A DNA stretch of 64,000 nucleotides from Ectopseudomonas alcaliphila (GCF_900101755.1 NZ_FNAE01000001.1:1612001-1676000); one strand, 5' to 3'; positions 21,390-30,973 are shown, counted from the first letter of the stretch. Numbers and translations: made by a program. Notes: generated by a model not told the origin, from the letters alone.

Positions 21390-22826
21390 CTAGCGCAGCG
21401 TTTTCAGCCACTCGCCAGGGCGCGGTTCACCGCTTGGGTAGAGCCCGTTGAGCAGCCTGAGCTGCACCTCGCCATCAGCTGGCAGCGGCGAATCCTTGGC
21501 CAAAGCAGAGATGCTCTGCCCCGCCTTGGCCCGCACCAGACGCAGGCGCACCGGCTCGGCCAGCTTGCGCTCGGCCGCCTTGAGCGGCCGATAGCTGCGG
21601 ATGACATCGAGGAAACGTTGGTCCTCGGTTTCCAGCGAAGCGCGCCCTTTCACCGCCGCCACGAACAGGTAGGCATTGTCGCCCCGATAGATCACCGCAA
21701 CGCGCCGCGCCGATTGGCCCTGCAACACCGCCGTATAGCCCTGCTGCGCGCCAAGGCGCAACTCCTCGCCCGCCACTAGACGCTGGTTGCCGACACGCTG
21801 GCGAAGGAATTCGGCAGGCGACAGACGTTTGTCCACCGCCTCCAGGGTCATGGCGATGAAAGCTTGCTCATCAGGGGTATGACCGATCAGCACATCAGGG
21901 CGATTGACCAGTTGCCAGCCCTGCGGGTAGCTCAGGGTGAAGTCCAGCTCGCCGTGATAGAAATTGCGTCCGCGACGAATGCCACTGGCTGCCGAATCGC
22001 CGAACACCAAGCCGTCGAGCATCTGCAGGAAATTGTCGCGCCCCACTTCCTGATTGCCGCCCGCCAGCGCACGCGCTGGCCCAATCACCTCCTGCAAACG
22101 CCGATCATTGTCCGGGTGCGTGTCGAACAAGCCGTGATAGCCTCCAGTTGCAGGTGCTTCGCCCCGCTTGGCAGCCTGCTCGCGGGCGAAATCCTCCTGC
22201 CCCTTGAGCACCTTGACCACCTCGATCATCGCCTGCGGATCATAGCCACCACGTGCCAGGTATTGCGCGCCAAGACCATCGGCTTCCAACTCCATGTCGC
22301 GCCCGTAGCCGCGCACGAAAGCATTGCCCATGGCGCTGGTCAGATCCCCTACCGCGCCGACACCGGTACCGATCGCCGCAGCCTGACCGAGCAACCCCCA
22401 GGCCGTGGACTGACTTTGCTGGCGGACACTATGGCGCGCGGTCACGTGACCAACCTCGTGACCCAGCACGGCGGCCAGCTCCGCCTCGGAGTTGAGATAG
22501 GCGAGCAGGCCACGATGGATATAGATGTAGCCCCCCGGCAGGGCGAAGGCGTTGACGTCCGGGCTGTCGACCAGGGTGAAGACGTACTTGAGCTGATTGC
22601 GATGGCTGCTGCGTGCCACCCGTTCGCCGACGCGCTGAATGTAGGCCTGCAGCTTGGCATCCTCGTAGCGCGGATACTGCTTGAGGATTTCCTGGTTGTA
22701 GCGCGCGCCGAGATCCAGCTCCTGGCGCTCGCTCATCATCACGAAATCGGTGCGGCCAGTGGCAGGATTGACCGCGCAACCCGCCAACCAGCCGCAAATC
22801 AGACACAGCGTCAATGCACGTATCAT
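21390..22826 (-). CDS. M48 family metalloprotease lipoprotein
   Basis: 478 residues from the ATG at 22826; the frame extends far upstream but only as a shadow of the nuclease gene. Lipobox LAGC with Cys17. The zinc protease motif HEVGH is at 123-127, with a third-ligand 'ELEADGLGAQYL' downstream. This is the layout of periplasmic M48 proteases such as BepA/LoiP that degrade misassembled outer-membrane proteins. The C-terminal part (about 425-478, 'AKAGQSISALAKDSPLPADGEVQLRLLNGLYPSG' region) looks like a LysM-type or similar wall-binding tail instead of BepA's TPR repeats. The start overlaps the nuclease stop by 4 bases, implying coupling. The substrate is unknown. Confidence 0.85.
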   Translation of the reverse strand: MIRALTLCLICGWLAGCAVNPATGRTDFVMMSERQELDLGARYNQEILKQYPRYEDAKLQAYIQRVGERVARSSHRNQLKYVFTLVDSPDVNAFALPGGYIYIHRGLLAYLNSEAELAAVLGHEVGHVTARHSVRQQSQSTAWGLLGQAAAIGTGVGAVGDLTSAMGNAFVRGYGRDMELEADGLGAQYLARGGYDPQAMIEVVKVLKGQEDFAREQAAKRGEAPATGGYHGLFDTHPDNDRRLQEVIGPARALAGGNQEVGRDNFLQMLDGLVFGDSAASGIRRGRNFYHGELDFTLSYPQGWQLVNRPDVLIGHTPDEQAFIAMTLEAVDKRLSPAEFLRQRVGNQRLVAGEELRLGAQQGYTAVLQGQSARRVAVIYRGDNAYLFVAAVKGRASLETEDQRFLDVIRSYRPLKAAERKLAEPVRLRLVRAKAGQSISALAKDSPLPADGEVQLRLLNGLYPSGEPRPGEWLKTLR

Positions 22827-23623
22827 GGCAACACCTCCAGCATCGCCGAATGGGTAAGCGGCAACATCCAGCGCGCCTGCCCGGATTTCAAACCACCGCG
22901 GCTCTGGCGATCGATGACCCAGCCCCGCGCCTCCACCCGTCGCCCTTCGAGCCGCTGCAACGCGCGCACGTCGAACTCGCCGAGCAGCTCTGGCGCCACG
23001 CGCAGCACCCGACCTCCATCGAGATCGAGCCAGAGGCCACCGCGATTGCGCTGCACGCCGGTAACCCGCCCGCCGAGCAGGGCGAAGCCACCACCATTCA
23101 GCTGGCCAGCCGTTTTCACTTGCTCGGTACGCCACACCCCCAGACGCTGACGCCGCGCCAGGCGCTCGGCCTCTGCCTGACAACTCACGAGCGCGCTATT
23201 GGGCGCCACAGCGACCATGAAACCAAGGCCTTCGCCCAGCAACTGCGCTTCCAGATTACGCCCCTGGCGGTCGTAAAGATGGGCCAGGGTGCGACCGTAA
23301 CGGTCCTTGCGCTGCTCGCCGTAGAGCAGGCCGACACGCCCATCGCTGGCATCGACCAGCGCCTGCAGGCGGCGCTTGGACTGCACGGCGAAAGGCTCGT
23401 CACTGCGCCCCTTGCGCCCCAACTCGGGCGCATTGATACCGATCAGGCGAATGCTGCGCCCATCGACCAGGCGCACGGTGTCGCCGTCGACCACCTGACG
23501 CACGGCGACCTGAACCAGATCTGCGCGGTGTGGACAAAAGGCCTGCGCCAGATCGACGCACAGCAGAGAAACGAAAAAGGCGCCCACCAGGGACGCCTTT
23601 TTCAGTATCACGGAGTGGCGCAT
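22823..23623 (-). CDS. secreted thermonuclease-like (SNase) protein
   Basis: 266 residues. Signal peptide 1-28 (MRHSVILKKASLVGAFF, cleavage after AQA). A staphylococcal-nuclease OB domain follows: 'VVDGDTVRLVDG', catalytic Arg59 and Glu67 in 'RLIGINAPE' (eight residues apart as in S. aureus Arg35/Glu43), and Arg111 in 'DRYGRTLAHL', so all three catalytic residues are kept. The C-terminal 100 residues are an extra beta-rich domain. It probably cleaves nucleic acid in the periplasm or outside. Codons 7-17 coincide with an intrinsic terminator hairpin shared with rpmE (23574-23602), which is odd. It overlaps the M48 gene by 4 bases. Confidence 0.88.
   Translation of the reverse strand: MRHSVILKKASLVGAFFVSLLCVDLAQAFCPHRADLVQVAVRQVVDGDTVRLVDGRSIRLIGINAPELGRKGRSDEPFAVQSKRRLQALVDASDGRVGLLYGEQRKDRYGRTLAHLYDRQGRNLEAQLLGEGLGFMVAVAPNSALVSCQAEAERLARRQRLGVWRTEQVKTAGQLNGGGFALLGGRVTGVQRNRGGLWLDLDGGRVLRVAPELLGEFDVRALQRLEGRRVEARGWVIDRQSRGGLKSGQARWMLPLTHSAMLEVLP
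23574..23602 (-). terminator. intrinsic terminator of rpmE, inside the nuclease signal-peptide codons
   Basis: AAAAAGGCG-x-CC, 5-nt loop, GG-x-CGCCTTTTT: nine base pairs, one mismatch and two more pairs, flanked by A5/T5. On the minus strand it falls 48 nt after the rpmE stop and 21-50 nt inside the nuclease CDS, encoding its Lys-Lys-Ala...Ala-Phe-Phe segment. It is well formed as a terminator. Confidence 0.8.
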
Positions 23624-23649
23624 GCCAGATTCCGTTTTCGTTCGGTCGC

Positions 23650-23862
23650 TTACTTGGCGCCGAATACGCCGAAGCGCTGCTTGAAGCGATCGATACGGCC
23701 GCCGGTGTCCAGCACTTTCTGCTTACCGGTGTAGAACGGGTGGCACTCGGAGCAAACGTCGAGGCTCAGGTTCTTGCCCAGGGTGGAGCGGGTCTTGATC
23801 ACGTTACCGCAGGAGCAGGTAGCGTCGATTTCGACGTAGTTCGGATGGATATCGGCTTTCAT
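23650..23862 (-). CDS. rpmE: 50S ribosomal protein L31, zinc-binding form
   Basis: 70 residues from the ATG at 23862 ([19 protein letters not shown]). Four cysteines (Cys16, Cys18, Cys37, Cys40) mark the zinc-containing C+ type, in contrast to the zinc-free paralogue RpmE2 (YkgM) made under zinc starvation. RBS GAGGAAAG. A sigma-70 promoter lies about 70 nt upstream and a terminator about 50 nt downstream. Confidence 0.98.
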   Translation of the reverse strand: MKADIHPNYVEIDATCSCGNVIKTRSTLGKNLSLDVCSECHPFYTGKQKVLDTGGRIDRFKQRFGVFGAK

Positions 23863-23931
23863 CGTGCTTTCCTCGGGGTAGTCGTGCCGCCACCCGACCA
23901 ATGTCAGGCACCGCACAGAAATAGGCCGCGC

Positions 23932-23959
23932 ATCTTACCAGACGCTCAGGCCGATGCAA
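23932..23959 (-). promoter_or_regulatory. sigma-70 promoter for rpmE
   Basis: On the minus strand: -35 TTGCAT (23959-23954), 16-nt spacer, -10 TAAGAT (23937-23932). It gives a leader of about 60 nt before rpmE. The opposite strand carries the less distinct priA promoter region. Confidence 0.55.
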
Positions 23960-24020
23960 GCCACGCAAGGCGCCGGTCGTCGCGTGTTAAGATCGCCGGC
24001 CTGTCAATGGAGCTTCTGGC

Positions 24021-26240
24021 TTGCCCAACCTGATCCTGCGCCTCGCCCTGCCCTCGCCGCTGCGCCGCCTGTTCGACTACCTCGCCCCCGCTGGCGTGTC
24101 GCGCAGTGCCTTGCAGCCCGGTGTACGCCTGCGCGTGCCCTTCGGCCGGCGCGAGATGATCGGCGTGCTGGTGGAAGTCGACAGCCAGAGCGAAGTCCCA
24201 ACGGACAAGCTCAAGCCAGCCCTGGAACTGCTCGATACCCGCCCACCGTTACCAGCGTCGCTGTTCAAGCTGTGCCTGTGGACGGCGCAGTATTACCAGC
24301 ACAGCCTCGGCGACACCCTGAGCTGGGCCTTGCCGGTATTGCTGCGCCAAGGCGAGCCGGCCGAAACCCGCCAGGAACGTTACTGGTTGGTCAATAAAGA
24401 GGCCAGCGTCGACGACCCACGCCTGGCCCGTGCCCCGCGCCAACGCGACGCGCTCAAGGCGCTGGCACAGCATCCGCATGGTGTGGCCCACAGCCTGCTC
24501 AGCCAGCTGCAACTCAACCGCGACAGCCTGCAACTGCTGCATGAGAAAGGGCTGGTACGGGTCGAGGTGCGCCGCACCCAACCTCATGCGAAACCGGCGC
24601 ACTGGCTGGCGCAGCCGGAGCTGCCACTGAACGCCGAGCAGCGCGCAGCGGTGAATGCCGTGGCATCGGGCTGGGACCAGTTCAATGCCTTTCTCCTGGC
24701 CGGCGTCACCGGCAGCGGCAAGACCGAGGTCTACCTGCAACTGATCCACCAATGCCTGCAAGCCGGCAAGCAGGCCCTGGTGCTGATCCCGGAGATCAAC
24801 CTCGGCCCACAGACCTTCGACCGATTTTCCCGTCGTTTCAACGCCCGTATCGCCCTGCTGCATTCGGCGGTGAACGACCGCGAACGCCTGGACGCCTGGC
24901 TGGCAGCGCGCGACGGCGAGGCCGACATCATCATCGGCACGCGCTCGGCGCTGTTCACGCCGATGAAGAACCCGGGGCTGATCATCGTCGACGAAGAACA
25001 CGACGCCTCCTATAAACAGCAGGAAGGCCTGCGCTACCACGCGCGCGACCTGGCGCTGGTGCGCGCCCGCCAGGAGGACGTGCCCATCGTCCTCGGCTCG
25101 GCCACGCCCTCGCTGGAAAGCCTGCACAACGCCTACAGCGGCCGCTACGCCCTGCTCAAGCTGACCCAACGCGCTGGCGGCGCCAGCCAGCCACGCTTCC
25201 TGCGCCTGGACGTTAAAAGCCGGCCGCTGGACTCGGGTATCTCCGGGCCGATGCAACAGGCCATCGCCCAGACCCTGAAGGCCGGCCAGCAGGTGCTGGT
25301 GTTTCTCAACCGCCGCGGCTTCGCCCCGACCCTGCTTTGCCACGACTGCGGCTGGCTCTCCGAGTGCCCGCGTTGCGATGCACGCATGACCGTACACCAG
25401 CGCTATCAGGAACTGCGCTGCCATCACTGTGGCCATGTCGAGAAGCAACCGAGCAATTGCCCGAAATGCCAGCACGTCGACCTGCGCCCGGTCGGCGCTG
25501 GCACCGAGCGCGCCGAAGAGCGCCTGGCGGTGCTGTTTCCCGACTACCCGGTGCTGCGCATCGACCGCGACAGCACCTCGCGCAAGGGCGCCATGGATCG
25601 CCTGTTCGCCACCATCAACAAGGGCGAGCCGTGCATTCTGGTCGGCACCCAGATGCTCGCCAAGGGTCATCACTTCCCCAGAGTGACGCTGGTGTCGATC
25701 CTCGATGCCGACGGCGGCCTGTTTTCGGCCGACTTCCGCGCCAGCGAGCGCATGGCACAGCTGATCGTGCAGGTCGCCGGCCGCGCCGGCCGTGCCGAAG
25801 AGCCGGGCAAGGTGATCATCCAGAGCCATCTGGCCGACCATCCGCTGCTGGTGCAACTGACCGAACAAGGCTACTTCGCCTTCGCCGAACAGGCGCTGAG
25901 CGAACGCCGCGGCGCCGGCCTGCCGCCCTTTTGCCACCTGGCTCTGCTACGCGCCGAAGCGCACAAGCCGGGCCAGGCGGAAAGCTTTCTCGATGAGGCC
26001 TGCAGCGAAGCCGAGCATTTGCTGGGCGAACTGGGCCTGACCGGCATCGAGTTGCTCGGCCCGGTACCGGCGCCGATGGAGCGTCGCGCCGGCCGTTTCC
26101 GCGCGCAACTGCTGCTGCAGGGCAATGCCCGCGCCCCGCTGCACCGCCTGCTCAACCATTGGCTGCATGCGCTGGAACAGATGCCCAGCGGCCGTGCAGT
26201 GCGCTGGTCACTGGATGTCGACCCGATCGACCTTTTCTAA
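24021..26240 (+). CDS. priA: primosomal replication helicase PriA
   Basis: 739 residues with a TTG start at 24021, supported by GGAG eight bases upstream. It restarts stalled replication forks as a 3'-5' DNA helicase. An N-terminal 3'-DNA-binding domain (1-100) is followed by a winged helix (about 120-190), Walker A 'GVTGSGKT' (228-235), 'DEEHDASYKQ' and helicase motif III 'GSATPSLES'. The zinc-binding cysteines 'CHDCGWLSECPRCDARM' and 'CHHCGHVEKQPSNCPKC' come next, then motifs V/VI ('GTQMLAKGHHFP', 'QVAGRAGRAE'). Divergent from rpmE. Confidence 0.98.
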   Translation: MPNLILRLALPSPLRRLFDYLAPAGVSRSALQPGVRLRVPFGRREMIGVLVEVDSQSEVPTDKLKPALELLDTRPPLPASLFKLCLWTAQYYQHSLGDTLSWALPVLLRQGEPAETRQERYWLVNKEASVDDPRLARAPRQRDALKALAQHPHGVAHSLLSQLQLNRDSLQLLHEKGLVRVEVRRTQPHAKPAHWLAQPELPLNAEQRAAVNAVASGWDQFNAFLLAGVTGSGKTEVYLQLIHQCLQAGKQALVLIPEINLGPQTFDRFSRRFNARIALLHSAVNDRERLDAWLAARDGEADIIIGTRSALFTPMKNPGLIIVDEEHDASYKQQEGLRYHARDLALVRARQEDVPIVLGSATPSLESLHNAYSGRYALLKLTQRAGGASQPRFLRLDVKSRPLDSGISGPMQQAIAQTLKAGQQVLVFLNRRGFAPTLLCHDCGWLSECPRCDARMTVHQRYQELRCHHCGHVEKQPSNCPKCQHVDLRPVGAGTERAEERLAVLFPDYPVLRIDRDSTSRKGAMDRLFATINKGEPCILVGTQMLAKGHHFPRVTLVSILDADGGLFSADFRASERMAQLIVQVAGRAGRAEEPGKVIIQSHLADHPLLVQLTEQGYFAFAEQALSERRGAGLPPFCHLALLRAEAHKPGQAESFLDEACSEAEHLLGELGLTGIELLGPVPAPMERRAGRFRAQLLLQGNARAPLHRLLNHWLHALEQMPSGRAVRWSLDVDPIDLF

Positions 26241-26299
26241 GCGACACGCTGCAGGCCTCTAATCCGCAGGGTGGGCCGGGCGGCGTCCCGCTTCAGTCC

Positions 26300-26359
26300 G
26301 TAGGGTGGGCTTCAGCCCACCAACAGCGGCCAGCCTTGGTGGGCTGAAGCCCACCCTAC
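26300..26359. repeat. REP-type inverted pair (REPIN), GTAGGGTGGGCTTCAGCCCACC family
   Basis: Two 24-bp arms (26300-26323 and 26336-26359) are perfect reverse complements around a 12-nt loop, and each arm is itself a GGTGGGCT-tc-AGCCCACC palindrome. This is the usual form of mobile Pseudomonas REP doublets. It lies between priA and argS and could stabilise or end the priA transcript. Confidence 0.85.
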
Positions 26360-26473
26360 CCACTACCCACGGAAACGCGGCACGCTTTTCCTTGCCGCTT
26401 GTGGCTTGCAGCTTGCAGCTGCTCTTATAATGCGCAGTTTTCGACCAAAGCCCCAAGGCAACCCGAGCCGACC

Positions 26474-28213
26474 ATGAAAGACAGTATTCGCCACCTGATC
26501 CAGCAAGCCCTCGACCGCCTCACCGCCGAAGGCGTGCTGCCTGCAGGCCTGACGCCGGCTATCCAGGTGGAGAACACCAAGGACAAGAGCCATGGCGATT
26601 TCGCCAGCAATATCGCCATGATGCTGGCCAAACCGGCGGGCATGAAGCCGCGCGACCTGGCCGAGAAGCTGATCGCTGCCTTGCCGGCCGACGAGCAGAT
26701 CACCAAGGTGGAAATCGCCGGCCCCGGTTTTCTCAACTTCTTCCAGAACAGCGACACCCTGGCCCAGCGCCTGGAAGCCGCGCGGGCCGATGCCAAGCTC
26801 GGCGTGCGCAAGAACGGCCCGGCGCAGCGCGTGGTGGTCGACCTGTCGGCGCCGAACCTGGCCAAGGAAATGCACGTCGGCCACCTGCGCTCGACCATCA
26901 TCGGCGACGGCGTGGCGCGCGTACTGGAGTTCCTCGGCGACACGGTAATCCGCCAGAACCACGTCGGCGACTGGGGCACTCAGTTCGGCATGCTACTGGC
27001 CTACATGCAGGAAAACCCGGCCGCCGCCGAGAGCGAGCTGGCCGACCTGGAAGGTTTCTACCGCGCCGCGAAGAAGCGCTTCGACGAATCCCCCGAGTTC
27101 GCCGACCGCGCCCGCGAGCTGGTGGTGCAGCTGCAGGCCGGCGACGCCGAGTGCCTGCGTCTGTGGCACCGCTTCAACGACATCTCCCTGTCGCACTGCC
27201 AGGCGCTGTATGACCGCCTCGGCGTCAAGCTGAGCATGGCTGACGTCAAGGGCGAGAGCGCCTACAACGACGACCTGCCGCATGTGGTCGCCGACCTCGC
27301 CGCCAAGGGCCTGCTGACCGAAGACAACGGCGCCCAATGCGTATTCATGGACGAGTTCAAGAACGCCGAGGGCAACCCACTGCCGCTGATCGTGCAAAAG
27401 GCTGGCGGCGGCTACCTGTACGCCACCACCGACCTGGCCGCCACTCGCTACCGCGCCGGCACGCTCAAGGCCGACCGCGTGCTGTACTTCGTCGACCAGC
27501 GCCAGGCTCTGCACTTCCAGATGGTCTTCGCCTGCGCGCGCCTGGCCGGCTTCGTACCCGCCAGCATGGACATGGAACACATGGGCTTCGGCACCATGAA
27601 CGGCCCGGACGGCCGCCCGTTCAAGACCCGCGACGGCGGCACCGTGAAGCTGGTACAACTGCTCGACGAAGCCGAGCAGCGCGCCTACAGCCTGGTCAAG
27701 GACAAGAACCCTGACCTGGCCGAAGACGAGCTGCGTCAGATCGCCCGCGTGGTCGGTATCGCCTCGGTGAAATACGCCGATCTGTCCAAGCACCGCACCA
27801 GCGACTACAGCTTCAACTTCGACCTGATGCTCAGCTTCGAGGGCAACACCGCGCCCTACCTGCTGTACGCCTATACCCGTGTCGCCGGCGTATTCCGCAA
27901 GCTGGGCAAGGGTGTGGACGAAATCGGCGGGCAAATCACCCTGGTCGCCGAGCAGGAACAGGCCCTGGCCGCTAAGCTGGCGCAGTTCAACGAACTGCTC
28001 GGTAACGTAGCCGAAAAGGGTACTCCGCATATTCTGTGCGCCTACCTGTACGACATCGCCGGCCTGTTCTCCAGCTTCTACGAAAACTGCCCGATCCTCA
28101 GCGCCGAGAACGACGCCACGCGCGACAGCCGTCTGCGCCTGACTGCACTTACCGGCCGCACCCTCAAGCAGGGCCTGGAGCTGCTCGGCCTGGAAACTCT
28201 GGAGCGGATGTAA
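26474..28213 (+). CDS. argS: arginyl-tRNA synthetase
   Basis: 579 residues from the ATG at 26474 ([11 protein letters not shown]); the frame opens earlier, but the added 25 codons come from the REP-containing spacer. It charges tRNA-Arg. Seen: the N-terminal Arg-tRNA synthetase additional domain (1-90), the class I signature 'HVGH' at 134-137 in '[16 protein letters not shown]', and the DALR anticodon-binding domain at the C-terminus ('[17 protein letters not shown]' onward). Length close to E. coli ArgS (577). The next gene starts directly at the stop. Confidence 0.98.
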   Translation: MKDSIRHLIQQALDRLTAEGVLPAGLTPAIQVENTKDKSHGDFASNIAMMLAKPAGMKPRDLAEKLIAALPADEQITKVEIAGPGFLNFFQNSDTLAQRLEAARADAKLGVRKNGPAQRVVVDLSAPNLAKEMHVGHLRSTIIGDGVARVLEFLGDTVIRQNHVGDWGTQFGMLLAYMQENPAAAESELADLEGFYRAAKKRFDESPEFADRARELVVQLQAGDAECLRLWHRFNDISLSHCQALYDRLGVKLSMADVKGESAYNDDLPHVVADLAAKGLLTEDNGAQCVFMDEFKNAEGNPLPLIVQKAGGGYLYATTDLAATRYRAGTLKADRVLYFVDQRQALHFQMVFACARLAGFVPASMDMEHMGFGTMNGPDGRPFKTRDGGTVKLVQLLDEAEQRAYSLVKDKNPDLAEDELRQIARVVGIASVKYADLSKHRTSDYSFNFDLMLSFEGNTAPYLLYAYTRVAGVFRKLGKGVDEIGGQITLVAEQEQALAAKLAQFNELLGNVAEKGTPHILCAYLYDIAGLFSSFYENCPILSAENDATRDSRLRLTALTGRTLKQGLELLGLETLERM

Positions 28214-28888
28214 ATGGCAGCGCGCAAGAAACCGGCGCCGAAACGCGGCGCCAGTCGCTATCAAGCCCCGGCGAAGAAGCCCGTACCGGGCTGGATCTGG
28301 CTGGCCTGCGGCCTGGTGGTCGGCGGTTTCTTCATGTTCCTGTTCAGCCTCGAACCGGGCCGTGACGAGATCAAGCGCGACAAGGGCGAACAGGTGCGCA
28401 GCACCAAGCCCGAGCCGAAGCCGACGCAACCCGAGCCGGCCAGACCCAAGTACGACTTCTACACCCTGCTGCCGGAGTCGGAAGTGATCCTGCCGCAGGC
28501 CCTGGAAGAAACGCCGCCACCCGTGCCTGAGCAAAAGCCGGTCACGCCGGAAGAAGCCGCGAAGATCGACACGGCCCGCGCCGAAGCGGCACTCAACGGC
28601 CAGGTGCCACCGCCTCCTCCGCCCGTGCTGGCCAGCGCGCCGGTCACCACGCAGTTCTTCCTCCAGGCCGGCTCCTTCCGCAAACGCGATGACGCCGACG
28701 GCCTGCGCGCGCAGATCATCCTGCTCGGCCAGAACGTACGCGTGGAAACCGGCAAGGTGCGCGAGGAAACCTGGCACCGCGTACTGGTCGGCCCCTTCGC
28801 CAGCCGCGAGCAACTGGCCAGCGCGCAGAAGACCTTGGCAGCCGGCGGCTTCAGCAACCTGCTGTTACAGCAGCGCCAGGTCCGCTGA
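28214..28888 (+). CDS. FtsN-like SPOR domain protein
   Basis: 224 residues. A basic cytoplasmic N-terminus (KKPAPKRGASR) leads to one transmembrane helix (about 26-45), a Pro/Lys/Glu-rich periplasmic linker, and a C-terminal SPOR domain (about 146-220, 'QFFLQAGSFRKRDDADGLRAQ'). This is the bitopic layout of the division protein FtsN. It starts on the base after the argS TAA, so the two are co-transcribed. The argS-SPOR-hslVU order is shared with other gammaproteobacteria, where the gene is often called ftsN. Essential-function motifs of FtsN are poorly conserved, so orthology is probable, not shown. Confidence 0.8.
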   Translation: MAARKKPAPKRGASRYQAPAKKPVPGWIWLACGLVVGGFFMFLFSLEPGRDEIKRDKGEQVRSTKPEPKPTQPEPARPKYDFYTLLPESEVILPQALEETPPPVPEQKPVTPEEAAKIDTARAEAALNGQVPPPPPPVLASAPVTTQFFLQAGSFRKRDDADGLRAQIILLGQNVRVETGKVREETWHRVLVGPFASREQLASAQKTLAAGGFSNLLLQQRQVR

Positions 28889-28909
28889 TCGCCGATTGAT
28901 CCGCCGCCG

Positions 28910-28938
28910 GTTGAAAAGCTGCGGCGGGCACCCCATCT
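28910..28938 (+). promoter_or_regulatory. sigma-32 heat-shock promoter of hslVU
   Basis: -35 GTTGAAA (28910-28916), 14-nt spacer, -10 CCCCATCT (28931-28938). This is almost the E. coli RpoH consensus CTTGAAA-N13-17-CCCCATnT, and it lies about 47 nt before the hslV start, where a heat-shock promoter is expected. Confidence 0.85.
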
Positions 28939-28984
28939 GAGTTTCCATCCGGGCAAGTTCGCCCCGCAGCGTGGAGATTCACCC

Positions 28985-29515
28985 TTGACCACCATCGTTT
29001 CAGTGCGCCGCCACGGCAAGGTCGTGATGGCTGGCGACGGCCAGGTTTCCCTCGGCAACACCGTCATGAAGGGCAACGCCAAGAAGGTGCGCCGCCTCTA
29101 CCACGGCCAGGTACTGGCCGGCTTCGCCGGTGCCACCGCCGACGCCTTCACCCTGTTCGAGCGCTTCGAAGGTCAGCTCGAGAAACACCAGGGCCACCTG
29201 GTTCGCGCCGCCGTCGAGCTGGCCAAGGACTGGCGCACCGATCGCAGCCTGAGCCGTCTGGAAGCCATGCTGGCAGTGGCCAACAAGGACGCTTCGCTGA
29301 TCATCACCGGCAACGGCGACGTCGTCGAACCCGAGGAAGGCCTGATCGCCATGGGCTCCGGCGGCAACTTCGCCCAGGCTGCCGCGCGCGCCCTGCTGAT
29401 GAAGACCGACCTGTCCGCCCTCGAGGTTGCCCAGACTGCGCTGGGTATCGCCGGTGACATCTGCGTGTTCACCAACCATCACCAGACCATCGAGGAACTG
29501 GACGCCCCCGAGTGA
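28985..29515 (+). CDS. hslV: ATP-dependent protease peptidase subunit HslV
   Basis: 176 residues with a TTG start at 28985 preceded by GGAG. The product begins M-TTIVSVRR; after Met removal Thr is the N-terminal nucleophile of this proteasome-beta-like peptidase. '[20 protein letters not shown]' and '[17 protein letters not shown]' are typical. It forms two stacked hexamers capped by HslU and degrades misfolded proteins under heat stress. The sigma-32 promoter upstream fits. Confidence 0.98.
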   Translation: MTTIVSVRRHGKVVMAGDGQVSLGNTVMKGNAKKVRRLYHGQVLAGFAGATADAFTLFERFEGQLEKHQGHLVRAAVELAKDWRTDRSLSRLEAMLAVANKDASLIITGNGDVVEPEEGLIAMGSGGNFAQAAARALLMKTDLSALEVAQTALGIAGDICVFTNHHQTIEELDAPE

Positions 29516-29555
29516 CGTCCGTTCTTCATACAGATTCGATAGCGAGCCCGATTCC

Positions 29556-30896
29556 ATGTCCATGACGCCCCGCGAGATCGTCCACGAACTCAACCGCCAC
29601 ATCATCGGCCAGGACGACGCCAAGCGCGCCGTAGCCATCGCCCTGCGCAACCGCTGGCGACGCATGCAGCTGCCGGCCGATCTGCGCCAGGAAGTCACGC
29701 CGAAGAACATTTTGATGATCGGCCCCACCGGTGTCGGCAAGACCGAGATCGCCCGCCGCCTGGCCAAGCTGGCCAATGCGCCGTTCCTCAAAGTGGAAGC
29801 CACCAAGTTCACCGAGGTCGGTTATGTCGGCCGCGACGTCGAATCGATCATCCGTGATCTGGCCGACGCCGCAGTGAAGATGCTCCGCGAGCAGGAAATC
29901 ACCAAGGTCCGCCATCGCGCCGAAGATGCCGCCGAAGAGCGCATTCTCGACGCCCTGCTGCCGCCCGCACGCCAGGGTTTCGGTGACGAGCCGGCGCGCA
30001 GCGAGGATTCCAACACCCGTCAGCTGTTCCGCAAGCGCCTGCGCGAAGGTCAGTTGAACGACAAGGAAATCGACATCGAAGTGGCCGACTCGCCCATGGG
30101 CGTGGAGATCATGACCCCGCCGGGCATGGAGGAGATGACCAACCAGCTGCAAAGCCTGTTCGCCGGCCTCGGCAAGGGCAAGAAGAAGAGCCGCAAGCTC
30201 AAGGTCGCCGACGCGCTGAAACTGGTGCGCGACGAGGAGGCCGCCCGCCTGGTCAACGAAGAAGAGCTCAAGGCCCGCGCGCTGGAGGCGGTCGAGCAGC
30301 ATGGCATCGTCTTCATCGACGAGATCGACAAGGTCGCCAAGCGCGGCAATACCGGCGGTGCCGACGTCTCGCGTGAGGGCGTGCAGCGCGATTTGCTGCC
30401 GCTGATCGAGGGCTGCACGGTCAACACCAAGCTGGGCATGGTCAAGACCGACCATATCCTGTTCATCGCCAGCGGCGCCTTCCACCTGAGCAAGCCCAGC
30501 GATCTGGTGCCCGAGCTGCAGGGTCGCCTGCCGATCCGCGTCGAGCTCAAGGCGCTGAGCCCGCAGGACTTCGAGCGCATCCTCAGCGAACCGCATGCCT
30601 CGCTCACCGAGCAGTACAGCGCGCTGCTGAAGACCGAAGGGCTGGATATCGAGTTCGCCGAAGACGGCATCAAGCGTCTGGCCGAAATCGCCTGGCAGGT
30701 CAACGAGAAGACCGAAAACATCGGCGCCCGTCGCCTGCACACCCTGCTCGAGCGCCTGCTGGAGGAAGTTTCCTTCAGCGCCGGCGATCTCGCGGGCCAG
30801 CAGAACGGCGAGGCGATCCGTATCGACGCGGCTTACGTCAACGGCCACTTGGGCGAGCTGGCCCAGGACGAAGACCTGTCGCGCTATATTCTGTAG
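29556..30896 (+). CDS. hslU: HslU ATPase subunit of the HslUV protease
   Basis: 446 residues from the ATG at 29556 (MSMTPREIV); an earlier in-frame start lies inside hslV and is unlikely. An AAA+ unfoldase: Walker A 'GPTGVGKT' (56-63), '[18 protein letters not shown]' pore-loop region (GYVG), an intermediate I domain (about 110-240), Walker B '[12 protein letters not shown]', sensor II '[17 protein letters not shown]', and the C-terminal 'DLSRYIL' tail that inserts into HslV. It starts 40 nt after hslV. Confidence 0.98.
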   Translation: MSMTPREIVHELNRHIIGQDDAKRAVAIALRNRWRRMQLPADLRQEVTPKNILMIGPTGVGKTEIARRLAKLANAPFLKVEATKFTEVGYVGRDVESIIRDLADAAVKMLREQEITKVRHRAEDAAEERILDALLPPARQGFGDEPARSEDSNTRQLFRKRLREGQLNDKEIDIEVADSPMGVEIMTPPGMEEMTNQLQSLFAGLGKGKKKSRKLKVADALKLVRDEEAARLVNEEELKARALEAVEQHGIVFIDEIDKVAKRGNTGGADVSREGVQRDLLPLIEGCTVNTKLGMVKTDHILFIASGAFHLSKPSDLVPELQGRLPIRVELKALSPQDFERILSEPHASLTEQYSALLKTEGLDIEFAEDGIKRLAEIAWQVNEKTENIGARRLHTLLERLLEEVSFSAGDLAGQQNGEAIRIDAAYVNGHLGELAQDEDLSRYIL

Positions 30897-30901
30897 GCCC
30901 C

Positions 30902-30955
30902 GTAGCCCGGATGAAATCCGGGGCTCCTGAAGCCCACGGATTGCATCCGGGCTGC
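30902..30955. repeat. REP-like pair, GTAGCCCGGATnnnATCCGGG family
   Basis: GTAGCCCGGATGAAATCCGGG at 30902 and an inverted, slightly shortened copy ending CCGGGCTGC at 30955. The same family recurs at 49612-49634 and 62455-62515. It lies between hslU and the DUF971 gene. Confidence 0.75.
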
Positions 30956-30973
30956 CGATAACGGAAATCCAGC

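Noticed and set aside
21286..21411. N-terminal extension of the malic enzyme
   Set aside because: The 42 extra codons overlap the M48 gene end, are Arg/Pro-rich and unlike the family, and the ATG at 21285 gives the usual 422 residues.
22827..23183. Upstream extension of the M48 protease
   Set aside because: It is an out-of-frame shadow of the nuclease gene; the lipobox start at 22826 and the 4-base overlap are decisive.
26993..28813. A long minus-strand frame over argS and the SPOR gene
   Set aside because: Shadow of two good plus-strand genes; it has no start signal and no recognisable domain.
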